From assembly GCF_001895045.1 (NCBI RefSeq), contig NZ_BDAM01000001.1, forward strand, positions 895,486 to 959,485: a stretch of 64,000 nt of DNA, given 5' to 3'. How positions within the stretch are numbered: the stretch's first letter is position 1; every line of letters begins with the position of its first letter. Made by a program: the position numbers and the translations under genes. The notes below the pieces were generated by a model. The model had not been told where the DNA came from. It did not search any database and was given only the letters and a program-made list of their open reading frames with translations. Positions 47,292 to 57,660 of the stretch are shown here, one piece after another. The DNA is from Rhodococcus coprophilus NBRC 100603. GTDB lineage: Bacteria > Actinomycetota > Actinomycetes > Mycobacteriales > Mycobacteriaceae.

Positions 47292-49310
47292 GTGACAGGT
47301 CGCCTCGGCATCGACGACGTCCAACCCTCGATCGAAGGTGGGCGGTATCCCACCAAAGCGGTCGTCGGCGAGGTGGTACCGGTATCGGCAGTGGTGTGGC
47401 GCGAGGGCCACGACGCCATCGCCGCGACGCTGACCGTCCGCGGCCCTGCCACCGCCCCGGCGCCTGCGGCCAAACCGACGCGGATCCCGATGACGCCGGG
47501 GGCCGAACCCGACACCTTCCACGCGGTGTTCGCCCCTACCGCGCCCGGGATCTGGACGTACCGCATCGAGGCATGGAGCGATCCGGTGTCCACCTGGCGT
47601 CACGCGGTCGACGCCAAAATAACTGCGGGACAAGGCCCCGAGGATCTCGCGAACGATCTCGAGAGCGGCGCAAGGATTTTCGAGAAAGCCGCACGGGGCG
47701 TACTGCGCGGAAATCGCCCCACCCTGCTGGCCGTCGCCGCGTCGCTGCGCTCCGAACTCCCACTGGCAGAGCGGGTCGCTCCGGCCTTCTCCGCGGATGT
47801 CACCGAGATCCTGCGGGCTCAGCCGCTGCGTGAACTGCTCACACGCGGAAGAGCTTTCACTCTGGTGGTCGATCGGACGCGGGCTTTGTTCGGCTCGTGG
47901 TACGAGTTCTTTCCTCGTTCGACCGGTGGCTGGAACGAGGACGGCACGCCGCGGCACGGCACCTTCGAGACCGCGGCCGACGATCTCCCGCGCATCGCCG
48001 CCATGGAGTTCGACGTCGTCTATCTGCCGCCGATCCACCCGATCGGCCGGATCAACCGCAAGGGACCCAACAACACCCTCGTGGCGGGACCGGACGACGT
48101 GGGTTCGCCCTGGGCCATCGGTGCAGAGGAGGGCGGCCACGACGCGATCCACCCGCAACTCGGCGACGAGGACAGTTTCCTGGCATTCCGGGAGCGGGCC
48201 GAGGCCCTCGGCCTCGAGGTCGCGCTCGATCTCGCGCTGCAGTGCGCCCCGGATCACCCGTGGGCCCGTGACCATCCGGAATGGTTCACCGTTCTCCCGG
48301 ACGGCACCATCGCCTACGCCGAGAACCCGCCCAAGAAGTACCAGGACATCTACCCGGTGAACTTCGACAACGACCGGGACGGGATCTACGCGGAAGTCCT
48401 GCGCGTCGTGCGACATTGGATCTCCTTGGGAGTCAAGATATTCCGGGTCGACAACCCGCACACCAAGCCACCGGACTTCTGGGAGTGGCTCATCGCCGAG
48501 GTCAAGAAGTCCGACCCGGACGTGTTGTTCCTGGCGGAAGCGTTCACCAGGCCCGCGCGCATGTACGGGCTGGCCCGACGCGGATTCACGCAGTCCTACA
48601 CGTACTTCACCTGGCGTGTCGCGAAGTGGGAACTGACCGAGTTCGGACGCGAGATCGCAGACAAGGCGGACGAGGCCCGCCCCAACCTGTTCGTCAACAC
48701 TCCGGACATCCTCCACGAGACGCTCCAGCACGGCGGGCCCGGCATGTTCGCCCTGCGGGCCGCACTCGCCGCGACGCTGTCCCCCACCTGGGGGGTCTAC
48801 TCGGGATACGAACTGTACGAGCACCTCGCCGTCCGTCCCGGCAGCGAGGAATACCTCGACTCGGAGAAGTACCAGTTGCGTCCACGCCGGTTCGACGAAG
48901 CGCGCCGGCGCGGCGAGTCGCTCGAGCCGTGGCTGACGACCCTGAACCGAATCCGGCGCGCGCATCCCGCGCTACAGCAACTGCGGAACATCACCTTCCA
49001 CCACATCGACAACGACGCCCTGATCGCGTATTCGAAGCACGACCCCGTCACCGGCGACGCGGTGCTCGTCATCGTGAACCTCAACCCGTACGGCGCCGAG
49101 GAAGGCACCGTCTGGCTGGACATGCCGTCGATCGGTCGCGAGTGGCAGGACCACCTCTCCGTTTACGACGAGGTGAGCGGGGAACAGTACACGTGGGGCC
49201 AAGCCAACTATGTTCGGCTGGAGCCATGGAAATCGGTCGCGCACATTCTGGTCCTGCCCCCGATCGGGATTCCGACCCGATCGACTCTCGCCTACAGGAG
49301 ACTCACGTGA
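47292..49310 (+). CDS. glgE: maltosyltransferase GlgE
   Basis: A 672-residue GH13 subfamily 3 enzyme that extends alpha-1,4-glucans using maltose 1-phosphate, the product of the trehalose or GlgM route. The catalytic nucleophile Asp is in [10 protein letters not shown] (near 388) and the general acid Glu in FLAEAFTRP (near 417). The N-terminal domain starts [27 protein letters not shown]. The GTG at 47292 has GGAG 5 nt upstream. It overlaps glgB by 4 bases. In mycobacteria loss of GlgE is lethal through maltose 1-phosphate build-up. Confidence 0.95.
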   Translation: MTGRLGIDDVQPSIEGGRYPTKAVVGEVVPVSAVVWREGHDAIAATLTVRGPATAPAPAAKPTRIPMTPGAEPDTFHAVFAPTAPGIWTYRIEAWSDPVSTWRHAVDAKITAGQGPEDLANDLESGARIFEKAARGVLRGNRPTLLAVAASLRSELPLAERVAPAFSADVTEILRAQPLRELLTRGRAFTLVVDRTRALFGSWYEFFPRSTGGWNEDGTPRHGTFETAADDLPRIAAMEFDVVYLPPIHPIGRINRKGPNNTLVAGPDDVGSPWAIGAEEGGHDAIHPQLGDEDSFLAFRERAEALGLEVALDLALQCAPDHPWARDHPEWFTVLPDGTIAYAENPPKKYQDIYPVNFDNDRDGIYAEVLRVVRHWISLGVKIFRVDNPHTKPPDFWEWLIAEVKKSDPDVLFLAEAFTRPARMYGLARRGFTQSYTYFTWRVAKWELTEFGREIADKADEARPNLFVNTPDILHETLQHGGPGMFALRAALAATLSPTWGVYSGYELYEHLAVRPGSEEYLDSEKYQLRPRRFDEARRRGESLEPWLTTLNRIRRAHPALQQLRNITFHHIDNDALIAYSKHDPVTGDAVLVIVNLNPYGAEEGTVWLDMPSIGREWQDHLSVYDEVSGEQYTWGQANYVRLEPWKSVAHILVLPPIGIPTRSTLAYRRLT

Positions 49311-51517
49311 CAGTGCCCCCACCGCCTTCCGCCGAGGAACCACCGCGCCGGCGGCACAGCCCGCGCCCGGAGGATCTCGCGCGGTTGGCCGCCGGTGAGC
49401 ACCACGATCCGCACGCCGTTCTAGGTGCGCACCCGCACGCGGAAGGCACGGTCGTGCGCACATTGCGTCCGGGCGCGGAGAAGGTCGCTGCCCGCATCGG
49501 CGGTGTCGACTACCCCCTCGAGGCGGTGGGCAACGATGTCTTCAGTGCCCTGGTCCCCCAGTTCGACCTGGCCGACTATCGCCTCGTCGTCACCTATCCG
49601 TTCGACCACACCGAAGTCGTCGCCGACGGATACCGATTCCTGCCGACGCTCGGCGAGCTCGACCGTCACCTGTTCAACGAGGGACGGCACGAGCGCCTGT
49701 GGGAAATTCTCGGCGCGCACCCGCGTCATTACGACACACCCGACGGGCCCGTGACCGGCACCTCCTTCGCCGTGTGGGCGCCGAACGCGCGCGGAGTCAC
49801 CGTCATCGGCGACTTCGACGGCTGGGGCGGGCGCACAGCACCCATGCGGGTGCTGGGGTCGAGCGGGGTGTGGGAGGTCTTCATCCCCGGTGTCGAACCG
49901 GGTGCGCTCTACAAGTACCGCGTGCACGGGCACGACGGTTCGGTGGTCGACAAAGCCGACCCGATGGCCTTCGCCGCGGAGGTGCCACCCTCCACCGCTT
50001 CACGGGTAATCGAGAGCAACTACACCTGGCTCGACGACGAGTGGGTGGCCGCGCGGGCGGTGTCCGAGCCGTTGCGTGAGGCGATGTCGGTGTACGAGGT
50101 ACATCTCGGGTCATGGCGGCCCGGCCTGACCTACGTCGAACTGGCCGACCAACTCGCCGAGTACATCCTCGAAACCGGCTTCACGCACGTCGAACTCCTG
50201 CCGGTCGCCGAGCACCCGTTCGGCGGGTCCTGGGGTTATCAGGTCACCTCCTATTACGCTCCGACCTCACGTTTCGGCACCCCCGACGAATTCCGCGAGT
50301 TCGTCGATCGGCTTCACGCCGCAGGAGTCGGCGTGATCATGGACTGGGTTCCGGCCCACTTCCCGAAGGATCAGTGGGCACTCGCCCGGTTCGACGGAAC
50401 GCCGCTGTACGAACATGCCGATCCGCAACGCGGCGAACAGCTGGACTGGGGAACCTACGTCTTCGACTACGGACGAGCCGAGGTGCGCAACTTCCTGGTC
50501 GCGAACGCGCTGTACTGGATCGAGGAGTTCCACATCGACGGCCTGCGCGTCGACGCGGTCGCCTCGATGCTCTATCTCGACTACTCGCGGCCGGACGGCG
50601 GGTGGACCCCGAACATCTACGGAGGTCGCGAGAATCTCGAGGCCGTCGGGTTCCTCCAGGAACTCAACGCGACGATCCACAAGCACCACGCGGGGGTCGT
50701 GACGGTCGCCGAGGAGTCGACTTCGTGGCCGGGTGTCACACGTCCGACCAACGTCGGCGGGCTCGGGTTCACCATGAAATGGAACATGGGCTGGATGCAC
50801 GACACCCTCGGCTACCTCTCGCGCGACCCGGTGCACCGCACGTTCCATCACCACGAGATCACGTTCTCGCTGATGTACGCGTGGAGCGAGAACTTCGTCC
50901 TGCCCATCAGTCACGACGAGGTGGTGCACGGCAAAGGCACGCTGTGGACCCGTCTTCCGGGCGACGACGAGACGCGGGCCGCGGGTCTGCGGTCGCTGCT
51001 CGCCTACATGTGGGCGCATCCGGGCAAACAACTGCTGTTCATGGGGCAGGAGTTCGGGCAGGTCGCCGAGTGGTCGGAGGAACGCGGACTCGACTGGTGG
51101 CAGCTCGATCAGCCACTCCACCGCGGTATCCAGAAGCTCGTCGGCGACCTCAACCGCACCTACCGGGCGCATCCGGCGCTGTACACACTCGACAGCGCAC
51201 CGGACGGGTACTCGTGGATCGATGCGAACGACGCCCACAACAACGTGCTGAGTTTCCTGCGGTACGGCATCGACGGTTCGGTCGTCGCGTGCCTGCACAA
51301 CTTCTCCGGGACCACCCACGCCGACTATTGTGTCGGTTTACCCGAACCCGGCACATGGGAAGAGATTCTCAACACGGATGCGACCGCCTACCACGGTCAC
51401 GGCACCGGAAACCTCGGTGCGGTGGAGGCGACAGAGCATTCGTGGCACGGGCGTCCTGCGTCGGCTCGGGTGACCTTGCCCGCGCACGGTGCCATCTGGC
51501 TGTCGTTGCGGGGGTGA
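49307..51517 (+). CDS. glgB: 1,4-alpha-glucan branching enzyme
   Basis: A 736-residue GH13/CBM48 branching enzyme introducing alpha-1,6 branches into the glucan made by GlgE. Two N-terminal beta domains ([21 protein letters not shown]) precede the barrel, with Asp in [16 protein letters not shown] (near 414) and Glu in [10 protein letters not shown] (near 469), and [10 protein letters not shown]. The GTG overlaps the glgE stop (GTGA), and AGGAG precedes it, so translation is coupled. Confidence 0.96.
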   Translation: MTVPPPPSAEEPPRRRHSPRPEDLARLAAGEHHDPHAVLGAHPHAEGTVVRTLRPGAEKVAARIGGVDYPLEAVGNDVFSALVPQFDLADYRLVVTYPFDHTEVVADGYRFLPTLGELDRHLFNEGRHERLWEILGAHPRHYDTPDGPVTGTSFAVWAPNARGVTVIGDFDGWGGRTAPMRVLGSSGVWEVFIPGVEPGALYKYRVHGHDGSVVDKADPMAFAAEVPPSTASRVIESNYTWLDDEWVAARAVSEPLREAMSVYEVHLGSWRPGLTYVELADQLAEYILETGFTHVELLPVAEHPFGGSWGYQVTSYYAPTSRFGTPDEFREFVDRLHAAGVGVIMDWVPAHFPKDQWALARFDGTPLYEHADPQRGEQLDWGTYVFDYGRAEVRNFLVANALYWIEEFHIDGLRVDAVASMLYLDYSRPDGGWTPNIYGGRENLEAVGFLQELNATIHKHHAGVVTVAEESTSWPGVTRPTNVGGLGFTMKWNMGWMHDTLGYLSRDPVHRTFHHHEITFSLMYAWSENFVLPISHDEVVHGKGTLWTRLPGDDETRAAGLRSLLAYMWAHPGKQLLFMGQEFGQVAEWSEERGLDWWQLDQPLHRGIQKLVGDLNRTYRAHPALYTLDSAPDGYSWIDANDAHNNVLSFLRYGIDGSVVACLHNFSGTTHADYCVGLPEPGTWEEILNTDATAYHGHGTGNLGAVEATEHSWHGRPASARVTLPAHGAIWLSLRG

Positions 51518-51545
51518 CCCGCACGCGACGAAGGAGCACCACAAC

Positions 51546-52997
51546 GTGAGACGGACACGACGGTTCGAGCGGGTGGCGGTGCCCGTGATGGCCGTGGTTC
51601 TGCTGGCGGGGTGTGCTCAACAGGTCGGCGGCACGGCCGTGTCGATATACGACAACCCTTTCACGGTAGCCGGTCTGCCCGTCACGAACGGTTACAGCGG
51701 GCCCCGCGTCGGTGTTCTCGACGCCGACGTCGTCGTCGAGAACACCGACGGCGGCCCCGTCGATGTTCTGGCGGGCAACGCGATCGGCGACATCGAGGAC
51801 TACTGGCGCGAGGAGTTCAGGAGCATCGCCAAGGGCTCGTTCGAGCCGGTGTCCACGATCATGTCGTGGGATCCGTCCGAACGGCGCGGCCCCCGCTTCT
51901 GCGGGGAACCGACCTTCGACTTCGTCAATGCCGCGTACTGCAGTCCCGGCGACGTCATCGGCTGGGACCGGTCCTACCTGATGCCTCAGCTGATCGACGA
52001 CTTCGGGCCCATGGCCGCCGTGATGGTGCTCGCCCACGAGTACGGTCACGCGATCCAGTACTCGGCGGGGCTGATCGCCGACGACGACCCGGGCATCGTG
52101 TTCGAGCAGCAGGCCGACTGCTTCGCCGGCGCGTTCATGCGTCATGTGGCAGAGGGCCGTGCGGCACACTTCGAACTCGACACCTCCGACGGCCTGAACA
52201 ATGTGCTCGCGTCGATGCTGCTGTTCCGCGACACCGATCCCAACGACCCGGACTCCATCCACGGGTCAGCGTTCGAGCGGGTCACGGCCGTCCAGATCGG
52301 GTTCACCGACGGCGCAGGGGCCTGCGCCCAGATCGATGCCGCAGAGATCGAGACGCGACGGGCGGACCTGCCGCAATACTTCGACGGCAGCGACGACGGG
52401 GAGCTCGCGGTCACCGCGGAGTCCGTGGACCTGATCTTCCATTCGTTCGACCGCGTCTTCGAACTGGCGAACCCGCCGAGGCTCGACCTGTCCGGCGCGG
52501 ACCTCGACTGCGCGGATGCCGCGGCCACGTCACCGGTCTCGTACTGCCCGGCGACGAACACCGTGGGAGTCGACCTCGAGGAACTCGCCGAGCGCGGCAC
52601 CCCCACGACGGCGGGGAACGACGAGTTCGATGCCGACGTCCGCGGCGACTACAACGCGTACGTGCTGGTCGCGTCCCGGTACGCGTTGGCCGTGCAGCAC
52701 TCCAACGGGCAATCGCTCACCGATCCGCGCACGGCTTTGCGCGCGGCATGTCTGTCCGGCGTCATCAGTGCCGCACTGAGTCCGATGAGCGCGCTCGCGG
52801 CCGAACTCGAGCCCGACGCGGAAATGGTGTGGCTCTCCCCCGGGGATCTCGACGAGGCGGTCTCCGGGCTGCTCACCGACGGCCTGGCCGCCAGCGACGT
52901 CAACGGAACCACCGTGCCCAGCGGCTTTTCGCGGGTCGACGCGTTCCGTACGGGGGTGCTCGGCGGCGAGGCAGCCTGCAACGGCCGCTACCGATAA
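51546..52997 (+). CDS. lipoprotein zinc metallopeptidase (LpqM-like)
   Basis: A 483-residue exported protein. The signal peptide ends in a lipobox (VVLLAGC), so it should be membrane-anchored outside the cell. The zinc motif is VLAHEYGHAIQ (HEXXH), followed by FEQQADCFAGAF, where a conserved Glu/Asp supplies the third ligand, as in the neutral zinc metallopeptidase (YpfJ/LpqM) group. Several Cys pairs may form disulfides. AAGGAG lies about 10 nt before the GTG. It follows glgB by 28 nt and may be co-transcribed with it, though a functional link is unknown. In M. smegmatis LpqM is needed for conjugation. Confidence 0.82.
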   Translation: MRRTRRFERVAVPVMAVVLLAGCAQQVGGTAVSIYDNPFTVAGLPVTNGYSGPRVGVLDADVVVENTDGGPVDVLAGNAIGDIEDYWREEFRSIAKGSFEPVSTIMSWDPSERRGPRFCGEPTFDFVNAAYCSPGDVIGWDRSYLMPQLIDDFGPMAAVMVLAHEYGHAIQYSAGLIADDDPGIVFEQQADCFAGAFMRHVAEGRAAHFELDTSDGLNNVLASMLLFRDTDPNDPDSIHGSAFERVTAVQIGFTDGAGACAQIDAAEIETRRADLPQYFDGSDDGELAVTAESVDLIFHSFDRVFELANPPRLDLSGADLDCADAAATSPVSYCPATNTVGVDLEELAERGTPTTAGNDEFDADVRGDYNAYVLVASRYALAVQHSNGQSLTDPRTALRAACLSGVISAALSPMSALAAELEPDAEMVWLSPGDLDEAVSGLLTDGLAASDVNGTTVPSGFSRVDAFRTGVLGGEAACNGRYR

Positions 52998-53010
52998 GCA
53001 GCGGCCGTTG
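52979..53010 (+). terminator. terminator at the end of the metallopeptidase gene
   Basis: CAACGGCCGCT (52979-52989) pairs with AGCGGCCGTTG (53000-53010) across a 10-nt loop that includes the stop codon. No T-run follows. Confidence 0.65.
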
Positions 53011-53041
53011 GGGCGGTCTCGGTTCCGGTCGGCCTCGGGGG

Positions 53042-53983
53042 CTAGTACAACGCCATCGCGAGCTTGCGACGCGCCGCGACCACGAAATCCTCGGCCGGGT
53101 CGAACAACTCGAACAGTTCGAGCAGCCGGGTCCGTGCCGCGGTGCGTTCGTCGCCGGCACTGCGGCGCACGAACTCGATCAACCGCGTGAACGCCGCTAC
53201 CGGATCCTGAGCGAACAGTTCGGCGTCCGCCGCTGCCAGTTGCGCGTCGAGGTCTGCGGGGGCGGCGTCCGCACGTGCGACCGCGTCCTCCGGCAGGTTC
53301 TGGGCGCGCCCGAGGAACCTGACCTGCCGCAACGCGGCCTGCGCGTCGGTGTTGTTCGGTTCGGAGTTGAGGATCAGCCGGTACGCGGCCTCGGCGCCCT
53401 CGAAATCACCCTGCTCGAGAGCCTGTTCGGCCGCCTCGAAGCGGGGGTCCGCAGGTTGCTCGGAAGGCTCACCGTCGGCGCTCGGCGGTCCGGTGAGTTT
53501 GCCGGCGACGGCCTCGCGGATCGCGTCGAGCCACTGCCGAAGCGCGGCTTCGGGCTGGACACCCTGGAAATCGGCGAGGGGCTGCCCGGCGGCGAGCGCG
53601 ACGACGGTGGGTACCGACTGCACACCGAACGCCTGCGCGATACGCGGATTGGCGTCGACGTCGACCTTCGCGAGCACCCATTCGCCGCCGGCTTCGGCGG
53701 CGAGCTTTTCGAGCGTCGGGGTCAGCTGCTTGCAGGGTTCACACCACGTCGCCCAGAGATCGACGATCACGGGAACCTGCATCGACCGTTCGAGAACCTC
53801 CGCCTCGAACGTGGCTTCGGTGACGTCGATGATCGACGCGATCGTGCCGGGGGTGCCGTTGTCGCTCGGCGGAGGTGGCGGCGGGGCGGTGGCCCTCGCC
53901 TTGAGCGGCGCGAGATCCACCGCGCCGGACATTGCTGCGGCTGCAGCAGCGGAACGTGCTGGACGGGAACCGGGTCGAGTCAC
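53042..53983 (-). CDS. thioredoxin-TPR protein (CnoX/YbbN-like, Rv1324-type)
   Basis: A 313-residue protein: an Ala/Pro-rich N-terminus (ATAPPPPPPSDNG), a thioredoxin domain with the active site WATWCEPCKQ, then tetratricopeptide-like helices. This is the CnoX/YbbN design, a redox-linked holdase chaperone, although here both active-site cysteines are present. No clear signal peptide. The GTG start follows CAAACT by 7 nt. It converges with the metallopeptidase gene. Confidence 0.88.
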   Translation of the reverse strand: MTRPGSRPARSAAAAAAMSGAVDLAPLKARATAPPPPPPSDNGTPGTIASIIDVTEATFEAEVLERSMQVPVIVDLWATWCEPCKQLTPTLEKLAAEAGGEWVLAKVDVDANPRIAQAFGVQSVPTVVALAAGQPLADFQGVQPEAALRQWLDAIREAVAGKLTGPPSADGEPSEQPADPRFEAAEQALEQGDFEGAEAAYRLILNSEPNNTDAQAALRQVRFLGRAQNLPEDAVARADAAPADLDAQLAAADAELFAQDPVAAFTRLIEFVRRSAGDERTAARTRLLELFELFDPAEDFVVAARRKLAMALY

Positions 53984-54025
53984 GCCATCCAGTTTGTCAT
54001 GCCCGGGCGGTGGTGCGCCGGGCGG

Positions 54026-54385
54026 TCAGGCTGCTGTGTCGACTTTCTCGCGGCTTTCGGGGGCGGACAGTTCGGCGAGACGGCCGGTGCGCACTGCCCA
54101 GCGCTCGAAGACGATCGTGCCGAACGGCGGGACACTCGAAACCAGGGCCAGGAATGTGGTCTTCAGGTCCCACTTGAGCGACCATGCGGTGAGAAGTGCG
54201 ACGAGAACGAACGGGATGAAACCGGCCACGCCGTGCACCATGCCCGGGATGGCGATTGCTTCTTCGTATCCGAGCACCCACTTGAAGAACATCGCGATCA
54301 AGAGCGCGAGCCAGGTAACGGCTTCCCAGATCGCGACGAGGCGGAACCTCTTCGCGGGAGTGGACAGGTCGAAGAAGTTGGTCAT
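54026..54385 (-). CDS. DUF3817 small membrane protein
   Basis: A 119-residue protein with three hydrophobic helices and the DUF3817 signature IAIPGMVHGVAGFIPFVLVALLTAWSL. This is the second DUF3817 protein in the window. The ATG at 54385 is 7 nt after CACAAT; another ATG at 54394 is possible. Function unknown. Confidence 0.8.
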   Translation of the reverse strand: MTNFFDLSTPAKRFRLVAIWEAVTWLALLIAMFFKWVLGYEEAIAIPGMVHGVAGFIPFVLVALLTAWSLKWDLKTTFLALVSSVPPFGTIVFERWAVRTGRLAELSAPESREKVDTAA

Positions 54386-54436
54386 GGCGCCCATTGTGCC
54401 GGACGGCTACGACCGCCTGTAGTGGTGGTGAGAGAC

Positions 54437-54471
54437 ATCACGGCCCCGGTGTGCTGCACCGGGGCCGTGAT
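54437..54471 (-). terminator. terminator after the thiolase gene
   Basis: A perfect 15-bp stem (54437-54451 with 54457-54471) with a 5-nt loop lies 19 nt past the thiolase stop. Confidence 0.88.
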
Positions 54472-54490
54472 CGTGCTCTGAGCCTGAAGG

Positions 54491-55681
54491 TCAGGCCTTC
54501 GGGACACGTACGACGAGGGCGTCGCCCTGGCCACCACCACCGCACAGTGCGGCCGCGCCGACGCCACCACCGCGGCGCTTCAGTTCCAGCGCGAGGTGCA
54601 GGGCGATGCGGGCACCCGACATGCCGAGCGGATGGCCCAGCGCGATCGCCCCACCGTTGACGTTGACCTTGTCCGCGTCGATGCCGAGTTCGCGTGCCGA
54701 GACGATGCCGACGGCTGCGAAGGCCTCGTTGATCTCGATCAGGTCGAGGTCCTTCGGGTCGATACCTTCTCGCGCGCATGCCTTCGCGATTGCACGGGCG
54801 GGCTGGGACTGCAGCGTCGAGTCGGGTCCGGCAACCACACCGTGCGCGCCGATCTCCGCGATCCAGCTCAGGCCGAGTTCCTCGGCCTTCGCCTTGCTCA
54901 TCACCACTACCGCAGCGGCGCCGTCGGAAATCTGCGAGGCCGAACCGGCAGTCACGGTGCCGTCCTTGGAGAAGGCGGGGCGCAGTTTCGCGAGCGATTC
55001 GGTCGTGGTGTCGGCGCGGATTCCCTCGTCGGCGGCGAACATGATCGGGTCGCCCTTGCGCTGCGGAATCGCCACGGGCACGACCTCTTCGTCGAAGAGC
55101 CCGTCCTTCCAGGCGCGCGCCGCGTTCCGGTGCGAGGCCGCGGCGAATGCATCCTGCTCCTCTCGGGAGACGAAACGCTCGTCGCTGTTGGCGGACTCGG
55201 TGAGGTTGCCCATCGCCTGGTCGGTGAAGATGTCGTGCAGGCCGTCGTACGCCATGTGATCACGCAGCGTCACATCGCCGTACTTGAAGCCGGCGCGGCT
55301 CTTCTCGAGCATGTGCGGCGCCTGGCTCATCGATTCCTGGCCACCTGCGACGACGACGTCGAATTCGCCCGCACGGATCAGCTGATCGGCCATGGCGATC
55401 GCGCTGATGCCCGACAGGCACACCTTGTTGATGGTCAGTGCCGGAACATCCATCGGGATCCCGGCGGCGACAGCGGCCTGGCGTGCGGGGATCTGCCCGG
55501 CGCCGGCGGTAAGGACCTGTCCCATGATCACGTACTCGACCTGTTCGGGGGCGACGCCTGCCTTCTCGAGAGCGCCTTTGATCGCGACGCCACCGAGGTC
55601 GGATCCCGAGAGATCCTTGAGTGAACCCTGCAAACGCCCCATGGGCGTACGGGCTCCGGCGACGATGACAGAACTGCTCAC
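54491..55681 (-). CDS. acetyl-CoA C-acetyltransferase (FadA4-like thiolase)
   Basis: A 396-residue thiolase interconverting two acetyl-CoA and acetoacetyl-CoA. Cys88 in NKVCLSG is the acyl-binding residue; [23 protein letters not shown] (His) and [11 protein letters not shown] (second Cys) complete the active site. The GTG start at 55681 has GGAGGT 8 nt upstream. It corresponds to Rv1323 (389 residues) and is divergent from the methylmalonyl-CoA epimerase gene, as in mycobacteria. Confidence 0.93.
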   Translation of the reverse strand: MSSSVIVAGARTPMGRLQGSLKDLSGSDLGGVAIKGALEKAGVAPEQVEYVIMGQVLTAGAGQIPARQAAVAAGIPMDVPALTINKVCLSGISAIAMADQLIRAGEFDVVVAGGQESMSQAPHMLEKSRAGFKYGDVTLRDHMAYDGLHDIFTDQAMGNLTESANSDERFVSREEQDAFAAASHRNAARAWKDGLFDEEVVPVAIPQRKGDPIMFAADEGIRADTTTESLAKLRPAFSKDGTVTAGSASQISDGAAAVVVMSKAKAEELGLSWIAEIGAHGVVAGPDSTLQSQPARAIAKACAREGIDPKDLDLIEINEAFAAVGIVSARELGIDADKVNVNGGAIALGHPLGMSGARIALHLALELKRRGGGVGAAALCGGGGQGDALVVRVPKA

Positions 55682-55782
55682 GGAAACGACCTCCGACGAT
55701 CGGTGAAGAAATGGGGCGCCCAACCGGGCTCGATGCCACTCCCGATATGAACGCATGCAACGTTAACGCTACCGTCTAGAAC

Positions 55783-56268
55783 ATGACTGAGATCTCCCCC
55801 ACTTCCGCTCCGGGCGCCGCAATTCTCGCGACCGGCCTCGTCACCGCGATCGACCACGTCGGCATCGCAGTCCCCGACCTCGACGCGGCCCTCACGTGGT
55901 ACGCCGAGAACCTGGGCCTCGTGTCGACCCATGAGGAGGTCAACGAGGAGCAGGGTGTCCGGGAAGCGATGCTGTCCGTGCCGGGCAGCCCCGAAGGTGC
56001 AACCCAGATTCAGCTGCTCGCACCCCTGAACGAGAATTCCACCATCGCGAAGTTCCTGGACCGCAGCGGCCCGGGCTTGCAGCAGCTCGCATACCGCGTA
56101 TCCGACCTCGACGCTGTCAGCGCGGCACTGCGCGCCAACGGCGTCCGTCTGCTGTACGACGCGCCTCGTCGCGGCACCGCCGACTCTCGCATCAACTTCC
56201 TCCACCCCAAGGATGCGGGCGGCGTTCTCGTCGAACTGGTGGAGCCGGCCGCGCACGCTGCGCACTAG
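55783..56268 (+). CDS. methylmalonyl-CoA epimerase
   Basis: A 161-residue VOC/glyoxalase-fold enzyme interconverting the R and S forms of methylmalonyl-CoA in propionate metabolism. Metal ligands are expected at His25 (DHVGIAVPDL), the Gln/Glu in TQIQLLAPLNENS, the second His-like position after LQQLAYRV, and Glu in VLVELVEP. The ATG is 7 nt after TACCGT (55770-55775), hence leaderless. It corresponds to Rv1322A. Confidence 0.9.
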   Translation: MTEISPTSAPGAAILATGLVTAIDHVGIAVPDLDAALTWYAENLGLVSTHEEVNEEQGVREAMLSVPGSPEGATQIQLLAPLNENSTIAKFLDRSGPGLQQLAYRVSDLDAVSAALRANGVRLLYDAPRRGTADSRINFLHPKDAGGVLVELVEPAAHAAH

Positions 56269-56308
56269 CTGCCCGTCGCACCGAACTGTTGGTGCAGGAC
56301 CGCGACTT

Positions 56309-56336
56309 CGCTCCCGTCCAGTTATAGGCGGGAGCG
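56309..56336 (+). terminator. possible terminator after the epimerase gene
   Basis: CGCTCCCG (56309-56316) pairs with CGGGAGCG (56329-56336) across a 12-nt loop. No T-run follows, so it is weaker than the others. Confidence 0.5.
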
Positions 56337-56373
56337 CAGCGTGTCCTCCGGTCTCAACAGGTAGATTGTCGCC

Positions 56374-57648
56374 ATGGTCTTCGATCGTGATCGCACCCCC
56401 AGCCACCTGCCGTTCTCGATCGTGCGAAAAGGCTTCGACCGCGACGAGGTAACCAATTACTTCGCCCGGTTCGAAGCCGAGTTGCGCGTGACCGCGACCG
56501 ACCGCGACGCCGCATCCGCCCAAGCGCGCGACCTGGCGCGACAGCTCGAGAACGCACGCAACGAGATCGACGAACTCCGTAGGGATGTGGACCGGCTCTC
56601 GGTCCCGCCCACGACGGCGGAGGGCATGAGCGACCGCATCTCGCGGATGCTGCGACTCGCGTCCGACGAGGCATCCGAGCTGCGGGCACGCGCGGAAGCG
56701 GACTCCGCCGAGATGATTTCGCTCGCCGAGCAGGAGGGCATCCGGCTCCGCGGCGATTACGAACAGAAGCTCGCAGAACTCGAGGATCGCCGCGTCGCTT
56801 TCGAGGAAGAGCACAAGCGGACGATGGCTGCCGCGCGCAAGGAAGCCGACCGCATCGTCACGGCTGCCCACGCCGAAGCCGACCGTCACGCCGCCGAAGC
56901 GGAAAGCAAGCGCGAGCAAGTTCAGCAGGACTTCGAGATCACGATGGCCGAGCGCCGCAGCAAGCTTCTCGGCGCGCTCGACGAACTCGAGCGTAAGAGC
57001 AAGGCCGAGGCCGAACGACGCATCGAGGTGGCGACGGAAGAAGCCGCTCGCCGACTCTCGACGGCCACGGAGCAGTCCGAGCGCAAGGTCGCCAACGCCC
57101 GGGACCTCACCGAGGAACTGCGGATGCTGCGCGGACGCATCCTGGGCCAGCTCGACGCGGTACGCGAGCAACTCGACGACGTGCCGACGATGCTCGCCGC
57201 GATCAATCGCGAGGGCGAACTGCTCGATCGGGAGATCTCGCTCGACAGGCCTCGACCGGCCACTGGCAGCACCGAGGGTGGATCTCCGGCGCGCAATCCC
57301 GAGAAGGCGGAGAACGCCGACGGCCAGGGCGCGTCGTCTGCACGGCCGACGCAGGGCGGTGCCGCCACGCCGGGCGGTGCCCCGAAGTCGGGCGGCGCCC
57401 CGAAGTCGGCAGAGGCACCGAAGTCCGGGACCCCGAAGTCCGGGACCCCGAAGCCCGCGGAAGCGGCGAAGCCCGCACAATCGGCGGCGCCCGGCAAGCC
57501 TGCCGACACGAACGCGAACAAGCCGGCGAATGCCACCAAGCCGGCTGAGGGCCCCGGCGCGTCGGGTACACAGCCGCGGAACACCACCGCGGCCGGACCG
57601 AACATCCAGGGCCGCTCCCCCGCCGTCGCCAGCAAGGTACGGAACTAG
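56374..57648 (+). CDS. DivIVA-domain coiled-coil protein with repetitive tail
   Basis: A 424-residue protein. The N-terminus (FSIVRKGFDRDEVTNYFARFEAEL) resembles the DivIVA/Wag31 membrane-binding domain. Residues of about 40-290 form a long charged coiled coil, and the last 120 or so are a low-complexity Lys/Ala/Pro/Gly tail. It is not Wag31 itself (no adjacent division cluster) but a relative, perhaps a polar or septal scaffold. The ATG follows TAGATT (56362-56367) by 6 nt. Confidence 0.8.
   Translation: MVFDRDRTPSHLPFSIVRKGFDRDEVTNYFARFEAELRVTATDRDAASAQARDLARQLENARNEIDELRRDVDRLSVPPTTAEGMSDRISRMLRLASDEASELRARAEADSAEMISLAEQEGIRLRGDYEQKLAELEDRRVAFEEEHKRTMAAARKEADRIVTAAHAEADRHAAEAESKREQVQQDFEITMAERRSKLLGALDELERKSKAEAERRIEVATEEAARRLSTATEQSERKVANARDLTEELRMLRGRILGQLDAVREQLDDVPTMLAAINREGELLDREISLDRPRPATGSTEGGSPARNPEKAENADGQGASSARPTQGGAATPGGAPKSGGAPKSAEAPKSGTPKSGTPKPAEAAKPAQSAAPGKPADTNANKPANATKPAEGPGASGTQPRNTTAAGPNIQGRSPAVASKVRN
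57373..57456 (+). repeat. in-frame tandem repeats in the coiled-coil protein tail
   Basis: Three 18-nt units ending CCGAAGTCG/C (57373-57390, 57391-57408, 57409-57426) are followed by two 15-nt units beginning GGGACCCCGAAG (57427-57441, 57442-57456). They encode GGAPKS, AEAPKS and GTPKS/P steps. All unit lengths are multiples of three, so copy number can vary without breaking the frame. Confidence 0.8.
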
Positions 57649-57660
57649 ACGAAGTGACCG

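Noticed and set aside
48281..49306. N-terminal extension of glgB to 1,078 residues
   Set aside because: It overlaps glgE in another frame; the GTGA overlap and AGGAG site set the start at 49307.
51611..54481. 956-codon plus-strand frame over the metallopeptidase, thioredoxin and DUF3817 genes
   Set aside because: Arg-rich shadow composition across three recognisable genes on both strands.
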